Positions 26,577-35,926 are shown, counted from the stretch's first letter. The stretch is 64,000 nt of DNA from Vagococcus salmoninarum (GCF_003987495.1 NZ_NGJU01000007.1:62001-126000); one strand, 5' to 3'. Translations and numbers: made by a program. The notes: a model not told the origin generated them from the sequence alone.

Positions 26577-28343
26577 ATGTTGCAAACACTTATCATAGAA
26601 AACAGTTATCAAGATTCCGTTGTCTTAATGTTATTAACTAGTAAATTAAGTCAGTTACCTGAAGTTACCCGAGTGTCAATTATGATGGGAACCCCAGCCA
26701 ACAAAGATATTTTAGTCGCTGGTGGCTTTGATACTCCCGAATTAAAAACAGCTTCTGCCAATGATATGGTTGTTATGCTAGAAGTTACTAGTAGTGATCA
26801 AGTTGCTGAAATAATGCAAGTCGTTGAGAGCGAATTAAGTAATCAAAAAGAAAATAGCGAAGTAGTGTCAGAAAAAATCAACTCTTGGGAAAAGGCATTG
26901 AAGAATGAACCGGAAGCGAATGTTGCTTTGATTTCGTTGCCAGGAGAATATGCCGCATTAGAGATTGAACAAGCGTTAGATAACGACTTACATGCCTTTG
27001 TTTTTAGTGACAATGTTCCGCTTGAAGAAGAAGTTCGTTTAAAGCGTAAGGCTCATGAAAAAGGCTTACTCGTAATGGGTCCTGATTGTGGAACAGGCAT
27101 CATTCATGGTCTACCTTTAGCCTTTACAAATAAGAATCGCCAAGGTCAGATTGGTGTTATCGGGGCTTCGGGGACAGGTATCCAAGAAGTCACGACTTTG
27201 ATTCACCGTTACGGTCAAGGGGTAACTAATGGGATTGGCACTGGTGGTCGTGATTTAGCAACAGAAGTTGGGGCGATTTCAATGATTGATAGTATTGTCG
27301 CGCTAAATGCCGATGAAGAAACACAAGTGATTGTCGTTATATCCAAACCACCAGCAGCGGAAATTGCTGAAAAAGTCTTGAATGTCTTACGGAAAGTCAC
27401 AAAACCTGTTGTCACTTTGTTTTTAGGTGCCAAACCGACTTATCACGAGGAAGGTCTGTACCACGCTTACACTTTAGAAGAGGCCGCTCAATTGGCAACT
27501 AAAATTATCGAAGGCGAGGAGATTAGTTATACTCCTGCACCAGTGAAACAGCTGCCATTAATGACGGAATCTCAGGGGATTAAAGGCTATTATTCTGGGG
27601 GAACATTAGCTTATGAAGCAGCTTTCTTACTAGCTGATAGTTTAAATTTAAAACATGGCCAAAGCCCAGTCGGTTATACATTAAAAGCAGGCGATCATGA
27701 AATTATTGATTTAGGTGATGATACTTATACCCAAGGGAAACCTCACCCTATGATTGATCCAGAAATCCGAATTGCTAAAATTCAAGATGTTTTAGCAGAT
27801 CAAGGAACGGCCGTTGTTCTTTTTGATGTAGTCTTAGGTTATGGCGCCCATCCAGATATGGCAGGTGCGTTAGTCCCAACGATTAAAACTGTTTTAGCAG
27901 AAGCGGCAAAAGAACAACGCCAACTAGCTTTTGTAGCAGTCGTTGTCGGAACGGCGGAAGACCCTCAAAACATGGCACAGCAAATCAAGCAGCTAACTGA
28001 GATAGGTGTGACAGTCTGCGAGAATAATGTTCAAGCTGTAAGAACAGCTTTATCAGTCATTGGAAAGACTATCGAATTCATTGAAAAACCACTACAAGCA
28101 AAAGCAGTCAGTTCTTTAGCGAAATTACCGACTGTTTCGAGGAGTTTAGCCGAGCTAATTAGTCAAAAACCGGTAATTATCAATCTTGGGTTAGCAAGCT
28201 TTGCTGATGCCATTAGCGAAAATGGTGGCAAAGTCACTCATTTTGAATGGCGTCCCTCAGCTGGTGGCGATGTTGAGCTCCAAAAAACGCTGTATTTCTT
28301 AAATCACTATCAGTTTAATGACGTTACTCAGGAGGTAAACTAA
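26577..28343 (+). CDS. fdrA: FdrA/AllF, oxamate carbamoyltransferase subunit
   Basis: 588 residues from the ATG at 26577 (AGAGGAAG upstream). Shares the succinyl-CoA-synthetase-like fold: GPDCGTGIIHG near 165-175, GVIGASGTGIQEVTTLI near 195-211 and GIGTGGRDL near 219-227. The C-terminal segment PVIINLGLASFADAISENG ends in the portion seen in E. coli FdrA. FdrA, YlbE and YlbF have been linked to oxamate carbamoyltransfer in the anaerobic allantoin pathway. The stop TAA overlaps the next ATG (TAATG), showing tight coupling with ylbE. Confidence 0.9.
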   Translation: MLQTLIIENSYQDSVVLMLLTSKLSQLPEVTRVSIMMGTPANKDILVAGGFDTPELKTASANDMVVMLEVTSSDQVAEIMQVVESELSNQKENSEVVSEKINSWEKALKNEPEANVALISLPGEYAALEIEQALDNDLHAFVFSDNVPLEEEVRLKRKAHEKGLLVMGPDCGTGIIHGLPLAFTNKNRQGQIGVIGASGTGIQEVTTLIHRYGQGVTNGIGTGGRDLATEVGAISMIDSIVALNADEETQVIVVISKPPAAEIAEKVLNVLRKVTKPVVTLFLGAKPTYHEEGLYHAYTLEEAAQLATKIIEGEEISYTPAPVKQLPLMTESQGIKGYYSGGTLAYEAAFLLADSLNLKHGQSPVGYTLKAGDHEIIDLGDDTYTQGKPHPMIDPEIRIAKIQDVLADQGTAVVLFDVVLGYGAHPDMAGALVPTIKTVLAEAAKEQRQLAFVAVVVGTAEDPQNMAQQIKQLTEIGVTVCENNVQAVRTALSVIGKTIEFIEKPLQAKAVSSLAKLPTVSRSLAELISQKPVIINLGLASFADAISENGGKVTHFEWRPSAGGDVELQKTLYFLNHYQFNDVTQEVN

Positions 28344-29611
28344 TGAATTATAAAACAATTGATGAAGCTAACCAAGGAGTAATCACTAAAATTATTCAAT
28401 CAGCCCCCTTTTTACTTGATGTCGTCCCTGCTAAAAGTGTCATTCCTGAGTTGTCATAAAAAATGCTCTTACATGCTGGACCGCCAATTACATGGGCAGA
28501 GATGACTGAGCCAATGCAAGGCTCTTGTATCGGCGCTGTCTTATTTGAAGAGTGGGCAACAACTGAAGACCAAGCCCGCGATTTATTAGCTACGGGGGAA
28601 ATCGCTTTTGCCCCGTGTCACCACTACGATGCTGTTGGTCCGATGGGTGGCATCACCTCAGGGAATATGCCTGTCTTCGTTGTTGAAAATAAAAGCGATG
28701 GTAATCGAGCGTACTGTACGATGAACGAAGGAATTGGGGCAGTTTTACGTTTTGGCGCGTATTCTGCAGAAGTGATCAACCGTTTGAAATGGATGTCAGA
28801 GACGTTAGCGCCAGTCTTGAGTCAAGCCTTAAAAAGGATGCCAGAAGGGTTAAATGTCAATGTCTTAGTTGCTAAAGCGATTGCTATGGGCGATGAATTT
28901 CATCAACGAAATATCGCTGCGTCCTTGGCATTTTATAAAGAAGTCGGTCCGATTATTACTGGCCTACCGATTTCAGCCCAAGAGAAACAAGAAGTTTCAA
29001 GCTTTTTGGCTGAGACAGATCAATTTTTCTTGAATATTATGATGGCAGCAACCAAAGCTGTCATGGATGGCGCCCGCATGATTGAAGCAGGGACCATCGT
29101 AACAGCGATGTGTCGTAACGGCCAAGAGTTTGGCATTAGAATTAGCGGCATGGGTGACCAATGGTTTACTGGTCCAGTAAATACACCTCAAGGGTTATAT
29201 TTTGCCGGGTATAGTGGGGAAGACGCTAATACGGATATTGGTGATTCGGCGATTACTGAAACCTTTGGTGTAGGTGGTATGGCAATGATTGCCGCACCGG
29301 CTGTCACGCGGTTTGTAGGTTCAGGTGGCTTTCATGATGCCTTGAAGACAAGTAACGAGATGGCGGAAATTTGTCTAAGCCATAATCCTAATTTCCCAGT
29401 GCCAACTTGGGATTTTAAAGGAACTTGTTTAGGGATTGATGCCCGTTTAGTCGTTGAAAAAGGTATTACACCAGTTATCAATACTGGTATTGCTCATAAA
29501 AAAGCCGGCATTGGCCAAATTGGTGCTGGAACAGTCCGACCGCCATTAATTTGTTTTGAAAAAGCAATCACAGCCTATGCCGAAAAATTAGGTATGAAGG
29601 TAAGAGACTAA
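28343..29611 (+). pseudogene. ylbE: YlbE/AllG (DUF1116), interrupted by an in-frame stop
   Basis: The gene starts with ATG at 28343, coupled to fdrA and with GGAGG 8 bases before. Its first 38 codons (MNYKTIDEANQGVITKI...PAKSVIPELS) match the N-terminus expected for YlbE, which contains a LDV.PA.S.I.EL segment. Codon 39 (28457-28459) is TAA, followed in the same frame by AAA and ATG. The other 382 residues are intact (HAGPPITWAEMTEPMQG, PCHHYDAVGPMGGITS, GDEFHQRNIA, GAGTVRPPL). Reinitiation at the ATG at 28463, two codons after the stop, could yield a nearly complete protein lacking the first 40 residues. Otherwise the gene is broken or the base is a sequencing error. Confidence 0.85.
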
Positions 29612-29628
29612 AAGTTGAGGTGTGTGTC

Positions 29629-30480
29629 ATGTACCAACCGGTGATGATTGGTAACTTAGTGAAAAAATACTTAAAAGAGCAACTGCAGTTGAAAATCCAC
29701 AGTCAATTTAACCATGGCTTTAATTTACAACAAGGAAAGCAATTAATTTTTATTGGTGATGACCAAAAAGGCAGTGTCCCTTTTGGTATCCATTTAAAAC
29801 TAGTTGATCTGCAAAGGCTTCAAGAAAATTTAACAGATAAGCTAATTGTAGTGTATCAAAGAGAAGCCCTTTATTTCGGCGATCAGTCAATCGACTTAAC
29901 TCAGAGTCACAGCAGTATTACTGAAATCGAAGAACTTGATCCAAGGAATATTACGTCCATATTAAGTGAGTTTGAAAAGTTTGAAAAAGGCGCAGGTCTG
30001 GATTTTTTAGCCTTACTTAAGTGGCAGGAATTAGCAACAGGCTTACTTGCTGATAGTAAAGCTGATTGTCAAAAAATCGAAGAGTTTATTTTGAAATTAA
30101 TCGGTGCTGGTATCGGCCTTACACCAGCTGGGGATGATTTTTTAGTAGGGATTTTAGCAATCAATCAAAGTTATTCCTTTCTGGATAGTATTTTTAAAGA
30201 GACTCTGGAATCATTGCTGGGAAAAGAGCTGACGACTGATGTGTCGATTAGTTATCTAGAGGCTGCTTTAGAAGGTAGCTTTAGTTCAGGGGTACTAGGA
30301 GTCATAAAACAGTTGCAGTCAGGGGATGTCACTGAGGCTTTAAACAAATTAAGTCAGTCTGGTAGTTCTTCGGGGTGTGATACTATTATGGGAATGTATT
30401 GGGCTTTAGTCCAAATTAACTATTTACAGCATAGGGAGATAAAAAATGAGAAAACGTGTAGTATTGGCACTAGGTGGTAA
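29629..30480 (+). CDS. DUF2877 protein (YlbF/AllH-like)
   Basis: 283 residues from the ATG at 29629, chosen because GAGGTG lies upstream; a GTG 9 bases earlier overlaps that site. The family mark is GAGIGLTPAGDDFLVGIL near 162-179, and SSSGCDTIMGMYWAL near the end. It is the third protein of the FdrA-YlbE-YlbF set linked with oxamate carbamoyltransferase. Its last 35 bases overlap the carbamate kinase gene in another frame. The tail after HREIKNEK is probably not conserved. Confidence 0.85.
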   Translation: MYQPVMIGNLVKKYLKEQLQLKIHSQFNHGFNLQQGKQLIFIGDDQKGSVPFGIHLKLVDLQRLQENLTDKLIVVYQREALYFGDQSIDLTQSHSSITEIEELDPRNITSILSEFEKFEKGAGLDFLALLKWQELATGLLADSKADCQKIEEFILKLIGAGIGLTPAGDDFLVGILAINQSYSFLDSIFKETLESLLGKELTTDVSISYLEAALEGSFSSGVLGVIKQLQSGDVTEALNKLSQSGSSSGCDTIMGMYWALVQINYLQHREIKNEKTCSIGTRW

Positions 30481-31378
30481 TGCGATTTTACAGCCTGGTC
30501 AACTAGGAACTTATGAAAACCAGCAACAAAATATTGAAATTAGTAGCGCCAGCATTGCAAAGGTTATTAGAGCAGGGCACGAACTAGCAATTGTCCACGG
30601 AAATGGTCCCCAAGTAGGTCAAATTTTACGCCAGAACGAATTAGCTCAAGCTGAAATTCCAGAACTGCCATTATCAGCTTGTAGTGCCGAGTCTCAAGGG
30701 TTGATTGGTTATATGCTCCAACAATCATTAAAAAATCATTTGCCAGAGAAGAACGTCGCAACAATTTTAACGATGACAGAAGTCGATGAAAATGATCAAG
30801 CCTTTAAGCGACCAACTAAACCGATTGGCTCATTTTATAGTGAGAGTCAAAGTCAGCAATTAACAGATGAGAAAGGGTGGGTCATGGGTGAAGATGCCGG
30901 TCGAGGCTATCGACGGCTAGTCCCATCACCAGCCCCAAAAGGAATTGTTGAAGTGGAAGCCATTAAAAGCATGTTAGAAGCAGGAATGGTTGTTGTTTCG
31001 ACAGGTGGCGGCGGGATTCCTGTTATTCGCAAGGAAAATAATCAGTTAACAGGAATTGCCGCCGTCATTGATAAAGATGCTTCAGCTTTAAGACTTGCAA
31101 AAGATATTGTGGCGGATGTCTTGATGATTCTAACAGATGTCCCAAACGTGTATATTAACTATGGTCAAGCGAATCAAGAAAAGTTAACGACAATTTCCTT
31201 AGCAACGGCTGAAACTTATTATCAGGAAGGTCATTTTTCAGAAGGCAGTATGGGACCTAAAATGGCAGCTTGTATTGAATTTGCAAAATTAGGTAAAACA
31301 GCGATTATTTGTTCTTTGTCAGAAGCTGTCGAGGCACTAGCCGGACAGGCAGGGACAAGAGTGGAAGGTCTAGCATAA
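30446..31378 (+). CDS. arcC: Carbamate kinase
   Basis: 310 residues. Begins RKRVVLALGGNAILQPGQ and has VHGNGPQVGQI near 52-62, VVSTGGGGIPVI near 181-192, ADVLMILTDVPNVYINYG near 216-233 and EGSMGPKMAACIEFA near 266-280. These are the family's nucleotide and carbamoyl phosphate sites. It makes ATP from carbamoyl phosphate and ADP. As the last gene of the allantoate operon it would play the role of AllK (YbcF) rather than that of the arginine deiminase pathway. Confidence 0.93.
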   Translation: MRKRVVLALGGNAILQPGQLGTYENQQQNIEISSASIAKVIRAGHELAIVHGNGPQVGQILRQNELAQAEIPELPLSACSAESQGLIGYMLQQSLKNHLPEKNVATILTMTEVDENDQAFKRPTKPIGSFYSESQSQQLTDEKGWVMGEDAGRGYRRLVPSPAPKGIVEVEAIKSMLEAGMVVVSTGGGGIPVIRKENNQLTGIAAVIDKDASALRLAKDIVADVLMILTDVPNVYINYGQANQEKLTTISLATAETYYQEGHFSEGSMGPKMAACIEFAKLGKTAIICSLSEAVEALAGQAGTRVEGLA

Positions 31379-31379
31379 A

Positions 31380-31420
31380 AATAAGGGAAAGTGATTGAAT
31401 TCACTTTCCCTTATTTTTTT
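31380..31420. terminator. Terminator of the allantoate operon
   Basis: AATAAGGGAAAGTG and CACTTTCCCTTATT form a 14-bp stem with an 8-base loop, followed by seven T. Convergent genes on both sides make it useful in both directions. Confidence 0.9.
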
Positions 31421-32258
31421 ACGCTAACCAGCTAATTAAGTTAGCGTAGATAGTTTGCGCCAGGGGATTACGGCTGTTAGCATCAAAATCGTGTGGTAAA
31501 TCGTCGACTAACTTAAGACAAGCATCAGGAATTAGCTGAGCCATGTGCTGAGTAATTCTGACAGGAACGTCTTGATCATTAATGCTACTTGCTAAAAAAC
31601 TTGGTGGTAATTGAGCCAGTTCACTATTAGATAAGCTGAAATCGGCTAAATTTTGATTGCTCCCGAGGGCTTCTTGACCCCACTGGCCAGTTTGGCGATA
31701 AGCTAAATATAAGGGAAAGCGCTCCTCAATTCTGGCAGAAACAAGGGGGTGTTTCTTAATTAATGGTTGAATCGTCATAAAAGATGGAGCTGGATACTTG
31801 TTATAGTAAGAGCTAGGCAGAGTTAACTCAGGGTCACGTAAATCATAATAGCCATAAAAAAGAATCAGTCCTTGAGGTTGTGGTAAAGACCGGTTTTTTG
31901 TTAGGAGCAAGGCAAGATAAGCCCCAGCAGAACGACCAAAATAATAAAAAAGCTTAGATGATAGGCCGAAGGTTGCTTGAGCCTCAGAGTAAAACCAAAG
32001 GATCCCTTGAGATAAACAGTCAATTAGTTTTCTAAGACGGACTTCAGGAACAAAAGGATAATCAAAAGTGATCAATGGATGACCAGCAGCCGTTAATTGA
32101 TGGATATAAGCAATTGGTAAATCATCCCGTTGACCATAGATTAAGCCGCCACCATGAAAGTAAAGAATAGCAGGTTTAGTAGTCGTAGTCAGGCTAGGGT
32201 AATAAGTTAAGTTCAATGGTAAGTTATCTAAGTAAGTGTAAGTCACAGTTTGTGGCAT
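31419..32258 (-). CDS. Alpha/beta hydrolase (HSL-like)
   Basis: 279 residues. Oxyanion motif HGGG near 49-53, nucleophile elbow GRSAGA near 112-117, an acid in NDQDVP near 228-233 and a catalytic His in DLPHDFD near 258. This is a serine esterase or lipase fold of the hormone-sensitive lipase group. No signal peptide. It converges with the allantoate operon and lies next to the PucR gene, but a role in ureide breakdown is not shown. Confidence 0.88.
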   Translation of the reverse strand: MPQTVTYTYLDNLPLNLTYYPSLTTTTKPAILYFHGGGLIYGQRDDLPIAYIHQLTAAGHPLITFDYPFVPEVRLRKLIDCLSQGILWFYSEAQATFGLSSKLFYYFGRSAGAYLALLLTKNRSLPQPQGLILFYGYYDLRDPELTLPSSYYNKYPAPSFMTIQPLIKKHPLVSARIEERFPLYLAYRQTGQWGQEALGSNQNLADFSLSNSELAQLPPSFLASSINDQDVPVRITQHMAQLIPDACLKLVDDLPHDFDANSRNPLAQTIYANLISWLA

Positions 32259-32350
32259 AGCTCCTCCTAAAATTAAGGCATAAGCTTATCATAAAGGAGT
32301 TGAGAGCAAAGAACATTGGCCAAAATAGCTAAAAAAAGCCTGAAGCTTGT

Positions 32351-33997
32351 TTACTGTTGATTTTCAGAAAGTTCAAGAGCTAACCTTAGATTTAAACTAG
32401 TCTCAGGTGCGTTAATCGTAACTCCTAAGATTGTTTGACAGTTATCAATTCGGTATTTCACAGTATTTCGATGAATAAAGAGTTGATTAGCTGTTTTAGT
32501 AATTTCGCATTGATTATCAAGAAACGTTTTCAACGTCTTACGTAATTCCTGATGCATTGGGTCTAAAGGGTATGCGAGTTCTTTTAGTAAATTGCGGCAA
32601 AAATAGTTCGCTTCGTCAGTTTGGATAGTTTCGAATAAATTTAAGATACCTTTCGGTCGATAAAATAAAACGGTAGGCTTGTTAAGTAGTTGTTGGCGTT
32701 CCTCAAAAGTAATTTTAGCTTCGATTAACGAAGTTGAAATAGCCCCTAAGTTATCACAAGGTTGCCCACAAGAAAAAACGAGTTTGGCAGGGAAAGTCTG
32801 GGCCAAGGTCTTTGCCAAATTAGTTAAATGCGTAGTGAGTAATTTAGGCGAAATGTCTTTTTGTAAAATGATGACTAGTTGATGCTGATTTTTCTCAGGA
32901 AAAACAACTGAATCAGCTAATAGGTGTGGTAATTTTTGATCGAGCCAAAGATAAGCTAACTTCATTTTTTCAGCCGTTAATTTTAAATGACTCGGATTGA
33001 GATTATCGTCACTTAAACTGACATAGATAACTTGATAAAAAGGCGAAAAACGAATGCCGAAATTGGCATCATAAGTTAACCATTTCTTTTGAGACGTTTG
33101 ATTGTTCTCAGGTCGTTCAATCAAATTTAAAAAATAATCGCTTTTAATTGATTTTTGGGATTCAGCGACTTTGTCATTTTTTAAAAGAGTGAAACTTAAG
33201 ACAAGTAAAGCTTGCTCAATGGCAAATTCAGAAACGGGATAAGGAATTTTTTCTGGTGAGAGTATGATTAAGTAATAAGGGAAATAACTATTACTTTTTA
33301 TGGGGTAAATCGCTGTTTCAACTTTGGTACTGCTATTAAGGTCAACAAAAAGGCTACCTTTTTCAGTCTCAGGATGAAAGGCTTGCTGGTTATTAAGTTG
33401 TTCGATCAAAGGGGTAGCTGGTTGAGCATAAGACTTCCAATCTTTTGATGAAGCAACAACTTCTTTAAAAGGGTCAACTAAAATAATCGGACACTTAACA
33501 ATCGTTCCAAAATCTAAAATTATTTTTTCAATTGAAGCATCGTTAATGATTAAGGTAGAAAATTGTTTTTGGATGTCTAAGGCATAACTTATTTGTTCGG
33601 TTTTAGATTGATTGATAAAAGAATTGATTTTTTGTAAGACACCCCCTAAAGGTTTAGTGCTTGGAATTAGCACTAAGGGAAACTTTTGGCTATTGGCGTA
33701 GGCAATTACTACAGGATCAATCTCATCGATAAAACGGCCGACTTTGATACCAATGCCAGAGCATCTAATTTTAACTAAAGAGTCTATTAACGTAATTAAC
33801 TCAGCTTGCTTGTCTTTATAATACATAGCAGTCGTCAATAAAAAGGTTTCACTAGATGTAAAGCCAGCTATATCTGGTGTTTCAGTTATTTCAACACTAG
33901 TAACGGTTAATGACGTATCACAATTAGGAGTTAGTAATTCTAAATCAGAAAATCGGGGAGCGTCTAAAATATTTGCTAAGCTAGTCATTGAATCCAC
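32351..33997 (-). CDS. PucR-family regulator, probable controller of the allantoate operon
   Basis: 548 residues. N-terminal PucR ligand-sensing domain at about 1-125 (SLANILDAPRFSDLELLTPN...ETPDIAGFTSSETFLLTT), a middle GAF/GGDEF-like region at about 280-430, and a C-terminal HTH_30 domain (CEITKTANQLFIHRNTVKYRID near 490-512). PucR-type proteins sense purine catabolites and activate purine or ureide genes. It is transcribed toward the operon. Two TATAAT-like boxes lie upstream of its start at 34010-34030. Confidence 0.9.
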   Translation of the reverse strand: MDSMTSLANILDAPRFSDLELLTPNCDTSLTVTSVEITETPDIAGFTSSETFLLTTAMYYKDKQAELITLIDSLVKIRCSGIGIKVGRFIDEIDPVVIAYANSQKFPLVLIPSTKPLGGVLQKINSFINQSKTEQISYALDIQKQFSTLIINDASIEKIILDFGTIVKCPIILVDPFKEVVASSKDWKSYAQPATPLIEQLNNQQAFHPETEKGSLFVDLNSSTKVETAIYPIKSNSYFPYYLIILSPEKIPYPVSEFAIEQALLVLSFTLLKNDKVAESQKSIKSDYFLNLIERPENNQTSQKKWLTYDANFGIRFSPFYQVIYVSLSDDNLNPSHLKLTAEKMKLAYLWLDQKLPHLLADSVVFPEKNQHQLVIILQKDISPKLLTTHLTNLAKTLAQTFPAKLVFSCGQPCDNLGAISTSLIEAKITFEERQQLLNKPTVLFYRPKGILNLFETIQTDEANYFCRNLLKELAYPLDPMHQELRKTLKTFLDNQCEITKTANQLFIHRNTVKYRIDNCQTILGVTINAPETSLNLRLALELSENQQ

Positions 33998-34081
33998 CTC
34001 ATTCTTATTATAGGCATATTATAATACACATCCCCTAATTTTGATACGAATTAAAAACTAAAGGAAGCTACGAGAATTATT

Positions 34082-34110
34082 TTGTAAGTCCACCAAAAAA
34101 GGACTATAAT
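34082..34110 (+). promoter_or_regulatory. Promoter of the acetyltransferase gene
   Basis: TTGTAA at 34082-34087 and TATAAT at 34105-34110, 17-base spacer. The spacer begins GTCC and ends GGAC, an inverted repeat that might bind a regulator. Confidence 0.65.
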
Positions 34111-34147
34111 AATTAATAGCTAGAAGCATGTGAGAAGAGGAGAAATC

Positions 34148-34600
34148 ATGAAAATAACGTGTAGTAAGTTAACAGACTTAGCGCCAATTGAAGTAACTAA
34201 GATATATCAAGCACGAATCCAAGTGTTTGTCGTTGAACAAAATTGTCCTTACCCTGAAATCGATCAGTGGGACTATCAAGGATTACATTTATGTTTTTGG
34301 GCCGAAAGTGGCGAAGTATTAGCCTACAGTCGGATTATTCAAAAAGAAAGTTACATAACTTTTGGTAGAGTGTTAGTTGCTAATGCTGGGCGGGGCAGAG
34401 GCTTAGGGCGAAAACTAGTCTTAAAAGTCTTAGAAAAAATTCAAGAAATCAACTCAGAGCAACTTGTGAAAATATCTGCACAAACTTATTTAAAAGACTT
34501 TTATCAAAGTTTTGGTTTTCACATAATCTCAGAAAGTTATTTAGAAGATGGGATTAGTCATGTTGATATGGTTCGTAATCACCCTGAAAGTGATTGCTAA
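34148..34600 (+). CDS. GNAT acetyltransferase, ElaA-like
   Basis: 150 residues from the ATG at 34148 (AGAGGAG before it). The acyl-CoA site is GRVLVANAGRGRGLGRKLV near 75-93, and the ElaA-like N-terminal part has YQARIQVFVVEQNCPYPEIDQWD near 22-44. The segment FYQSFGFHIISESYLEDGISHVDM closes the fold. Substrate unknown. Confidence 0.88.
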   Translation: MKITCSKLTDLAPIEVTKIYQARIQVFVVEQNCPYPEIDQWDYQGLHLCFWAESGEVLAYSRIIQKESYITFGRVLVANAGRGRGLGRKLVLKVLEKIQEINSEQLVKISAQTYLKDFYQSFGFHIISESYLEDGISHVDMVRNHPESDC

Positions 34601-34661
34601 AATCTAGTGATAACGTATAATAGAAGACATAATTAGACTAAGAGAGAAGGTTGAAAGGTAA

Positions 34662-35414
34662 ATGTTTGAAATTGGTATGTTAATAGTTTTAAGTAGCGTT
34701 GCTTTTTTATGCACGGGTGTTTATCGGAGTAAAAAAAATAAAAATCGGAGCTACCTAAAGAACAGCGCAAAATTATCTGGTTCTTTGTTCGTAATAGGTA
34801 TGTTATTGATGTTTATTTTTGTCGGCGATGCACCCCAAGCGTCAGAGCAACCATTAAAAAGCAAGCAATCCGTAACAACAACATCTAAGGCGAAAAAAGT
34901 AGTCAAAAGGGAAGAATCAAGTACTGATCAAGAACAGTTGGCAGCTGAAAAAGCTCAAGCCGAGGCTGAAATTGCGAAAGCGGAACAATTGGCACTAGAA
35001 ACAGAGCAGTCTGAGGAAGCTGCCCTTAAAGCAACTGAAGAGGCGGAGCGTCAAAAAGATTTAGCCATTGCCGCTGAGGCTGAACGACAAAAAGAAGCTA
35101 GATTAGCAGCTGAAGCTGCCGCTGCTGCCGAAAAAGAAGCCGCTTTATTAGCAGCTAGCGCCCGGGCAGAAGAAGCCGAAAGAGTTCGGGTTGCAGCCGA
35201 AGCTCAAGCAGTTTCCCAAGAAGAAGAAGCCCAGATTCAAGCGGCGTTTGCAGAAACTGAAGCGAATACAGAGATGATTTATTACGCCCCACAATCCGGC
35301 AAGAAATATCACTATAATCAAAGCTGTCGTGGCTTAAGTAGTGCCAACAGTGTGGCAACAATGAGCCTAGGGGAAGCCCAAAGTTTAGGCTATGGCTTAT
35401 GTGGTTGGGAATAA
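34662..35414 (+). CDS. Membrane protein with Ala/Glu-rich coiled coil and a small C-terminal Cys domain
   Basis: 250 residues. Two membrane helices at about 3-20 and 39-57, then a helix of heptad-like Ala/Glu/Gln-rich sequence at about 80-200 (AEKAQAEAEIAKAEQLALE and similar). The C-terminal 45 residues (IYYAPQSGKKYHYNQSCRGL ... GYGLCGWE) look like a small domain seen at the end of many exported Firmicutes proteins, with Tyr-His and two Cys. Usually that domain ends C-x-x-C; here it ends LCGWE. The coiled-coil region is GC-richer than its surroundings. Function unknown. Confidence 0.7.
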   Translation: MFEIGMLIVLSSVAFLCTGVYRSKKNKNRSYLKNSAKLSGSLFVIGMLLMFIFVGDAPQASEQPLKSKQSVTTTSKAKKVVKREESSTDQEQLAAEKAQAEAEIAKAEQLALETEQSEEAALKATEEAERQKDLAIAAEAERQKEARLAAEAAAAAEKEAALLAASARAEEAERVRVAAEAQAVSQEEEAQIQAAFAETEANTEMIYYAPQSGKKYHYNQSCRGLSSANSVATMSLGEAQSLGYGLCGWE

Positions 35415-35439
35415 AGGCAATATAAGTTGCTAAATTAGC

Positions 35440-35471
35440 AAAAGCGGATGACGAAAGTCACCGCTTTTTTT
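35440..35471 (+). terminator. Terminator of the coiled-coil membrane protein gene
   Basis: AAAGCGGATGAC and GTCACCGCTTT pair around GAAA with one bulge, followed by a T run. Confidence 0.8.
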
Positions 35472-35490
35472 GATGTCAAAAACAAGCTTA

Positions 35491-35524
35491 AGCAGACGTC
35501 GTTATGCTGCTCACGACGTCTGCT
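35491..35524. repeat. Perfect 12-bp inverted repeat
   Basis: AGCAGACGTCGT (35491-35502) and ACGACGTCTGCT (35513-35524) around a 10-base loop, just downstream of the rhodanese gene on the minus strand. It may terminate that gene, although the T run on that strand (TTTTT at about 35478-35482) is some 8 bases away. Confidence 0.6.
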
Positions 35525-35548
35525 CTAAACTAATGTTGTTGAGGGGGA

Positions 35549-35926
35549 TTATAAATAAGTACTGTCTTCCGTTGGAAATTCAAACTCTTGCCACAAAGCA
35601 ACGCCACCGCTTAATTCTAAGACATCAAAACCAGCTTGAATTAAGATAATACTTGCACTCTTGGCTAATGAACAAGTGGCTCCCCAAGTACTAACAATAA
35701 TTGTTTTGTCTTTAGGCAACTCATCTAAGCGAGTCGGTAATTCATTTAAAGGAATCTCCAAAGCGCCAATAACTTTTTGACCTTTCATTTTTGATGGAGC
35801 AATTCGAACATCTACATGGAAAAATTTACCTGGATGTTGTGACTCAGCCATCATAATATCTGTTGGTGATAATTGTGAATCGATGACAGCTTGTAAATAG
35901 TTTAAACGATTTGTAGTATTTGACAT
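35549..35926 (-). CDS. Rhodanese-like domain protein
   Basis: 125 residues, one rhodanese domain with the substrate segment VDVRIAPS near 40-47 and the active loop WGATCSLAKSASIILIQAG, whose Cys would carry persulfide. The loop CSLAKS differs from the usual C-x-x-G-x-R, so sulfurtransferase activity is likely but not certain. It is a single gene. Confidence 0.8.
   Translation of the reverse strand: MSNTTNRLNYLQAVIDSQLSPTDIMMAESQHPGKFFHVDVRIAPSKMKGQKVIGALEIPLNELPTRLDELPKDKTIIVSTWGATCSLAKSASIILIQAGFDVLELSGGVALWQEFEFPTEDSTYL

Noticed and set aside
35491-35524. Attachment site or dif-like recombination site
   Set aside because: The 12-bp inverted repeat is perfect, but no integrase or second copy is visible; a hairpin after the rhodanese gene is simpler.
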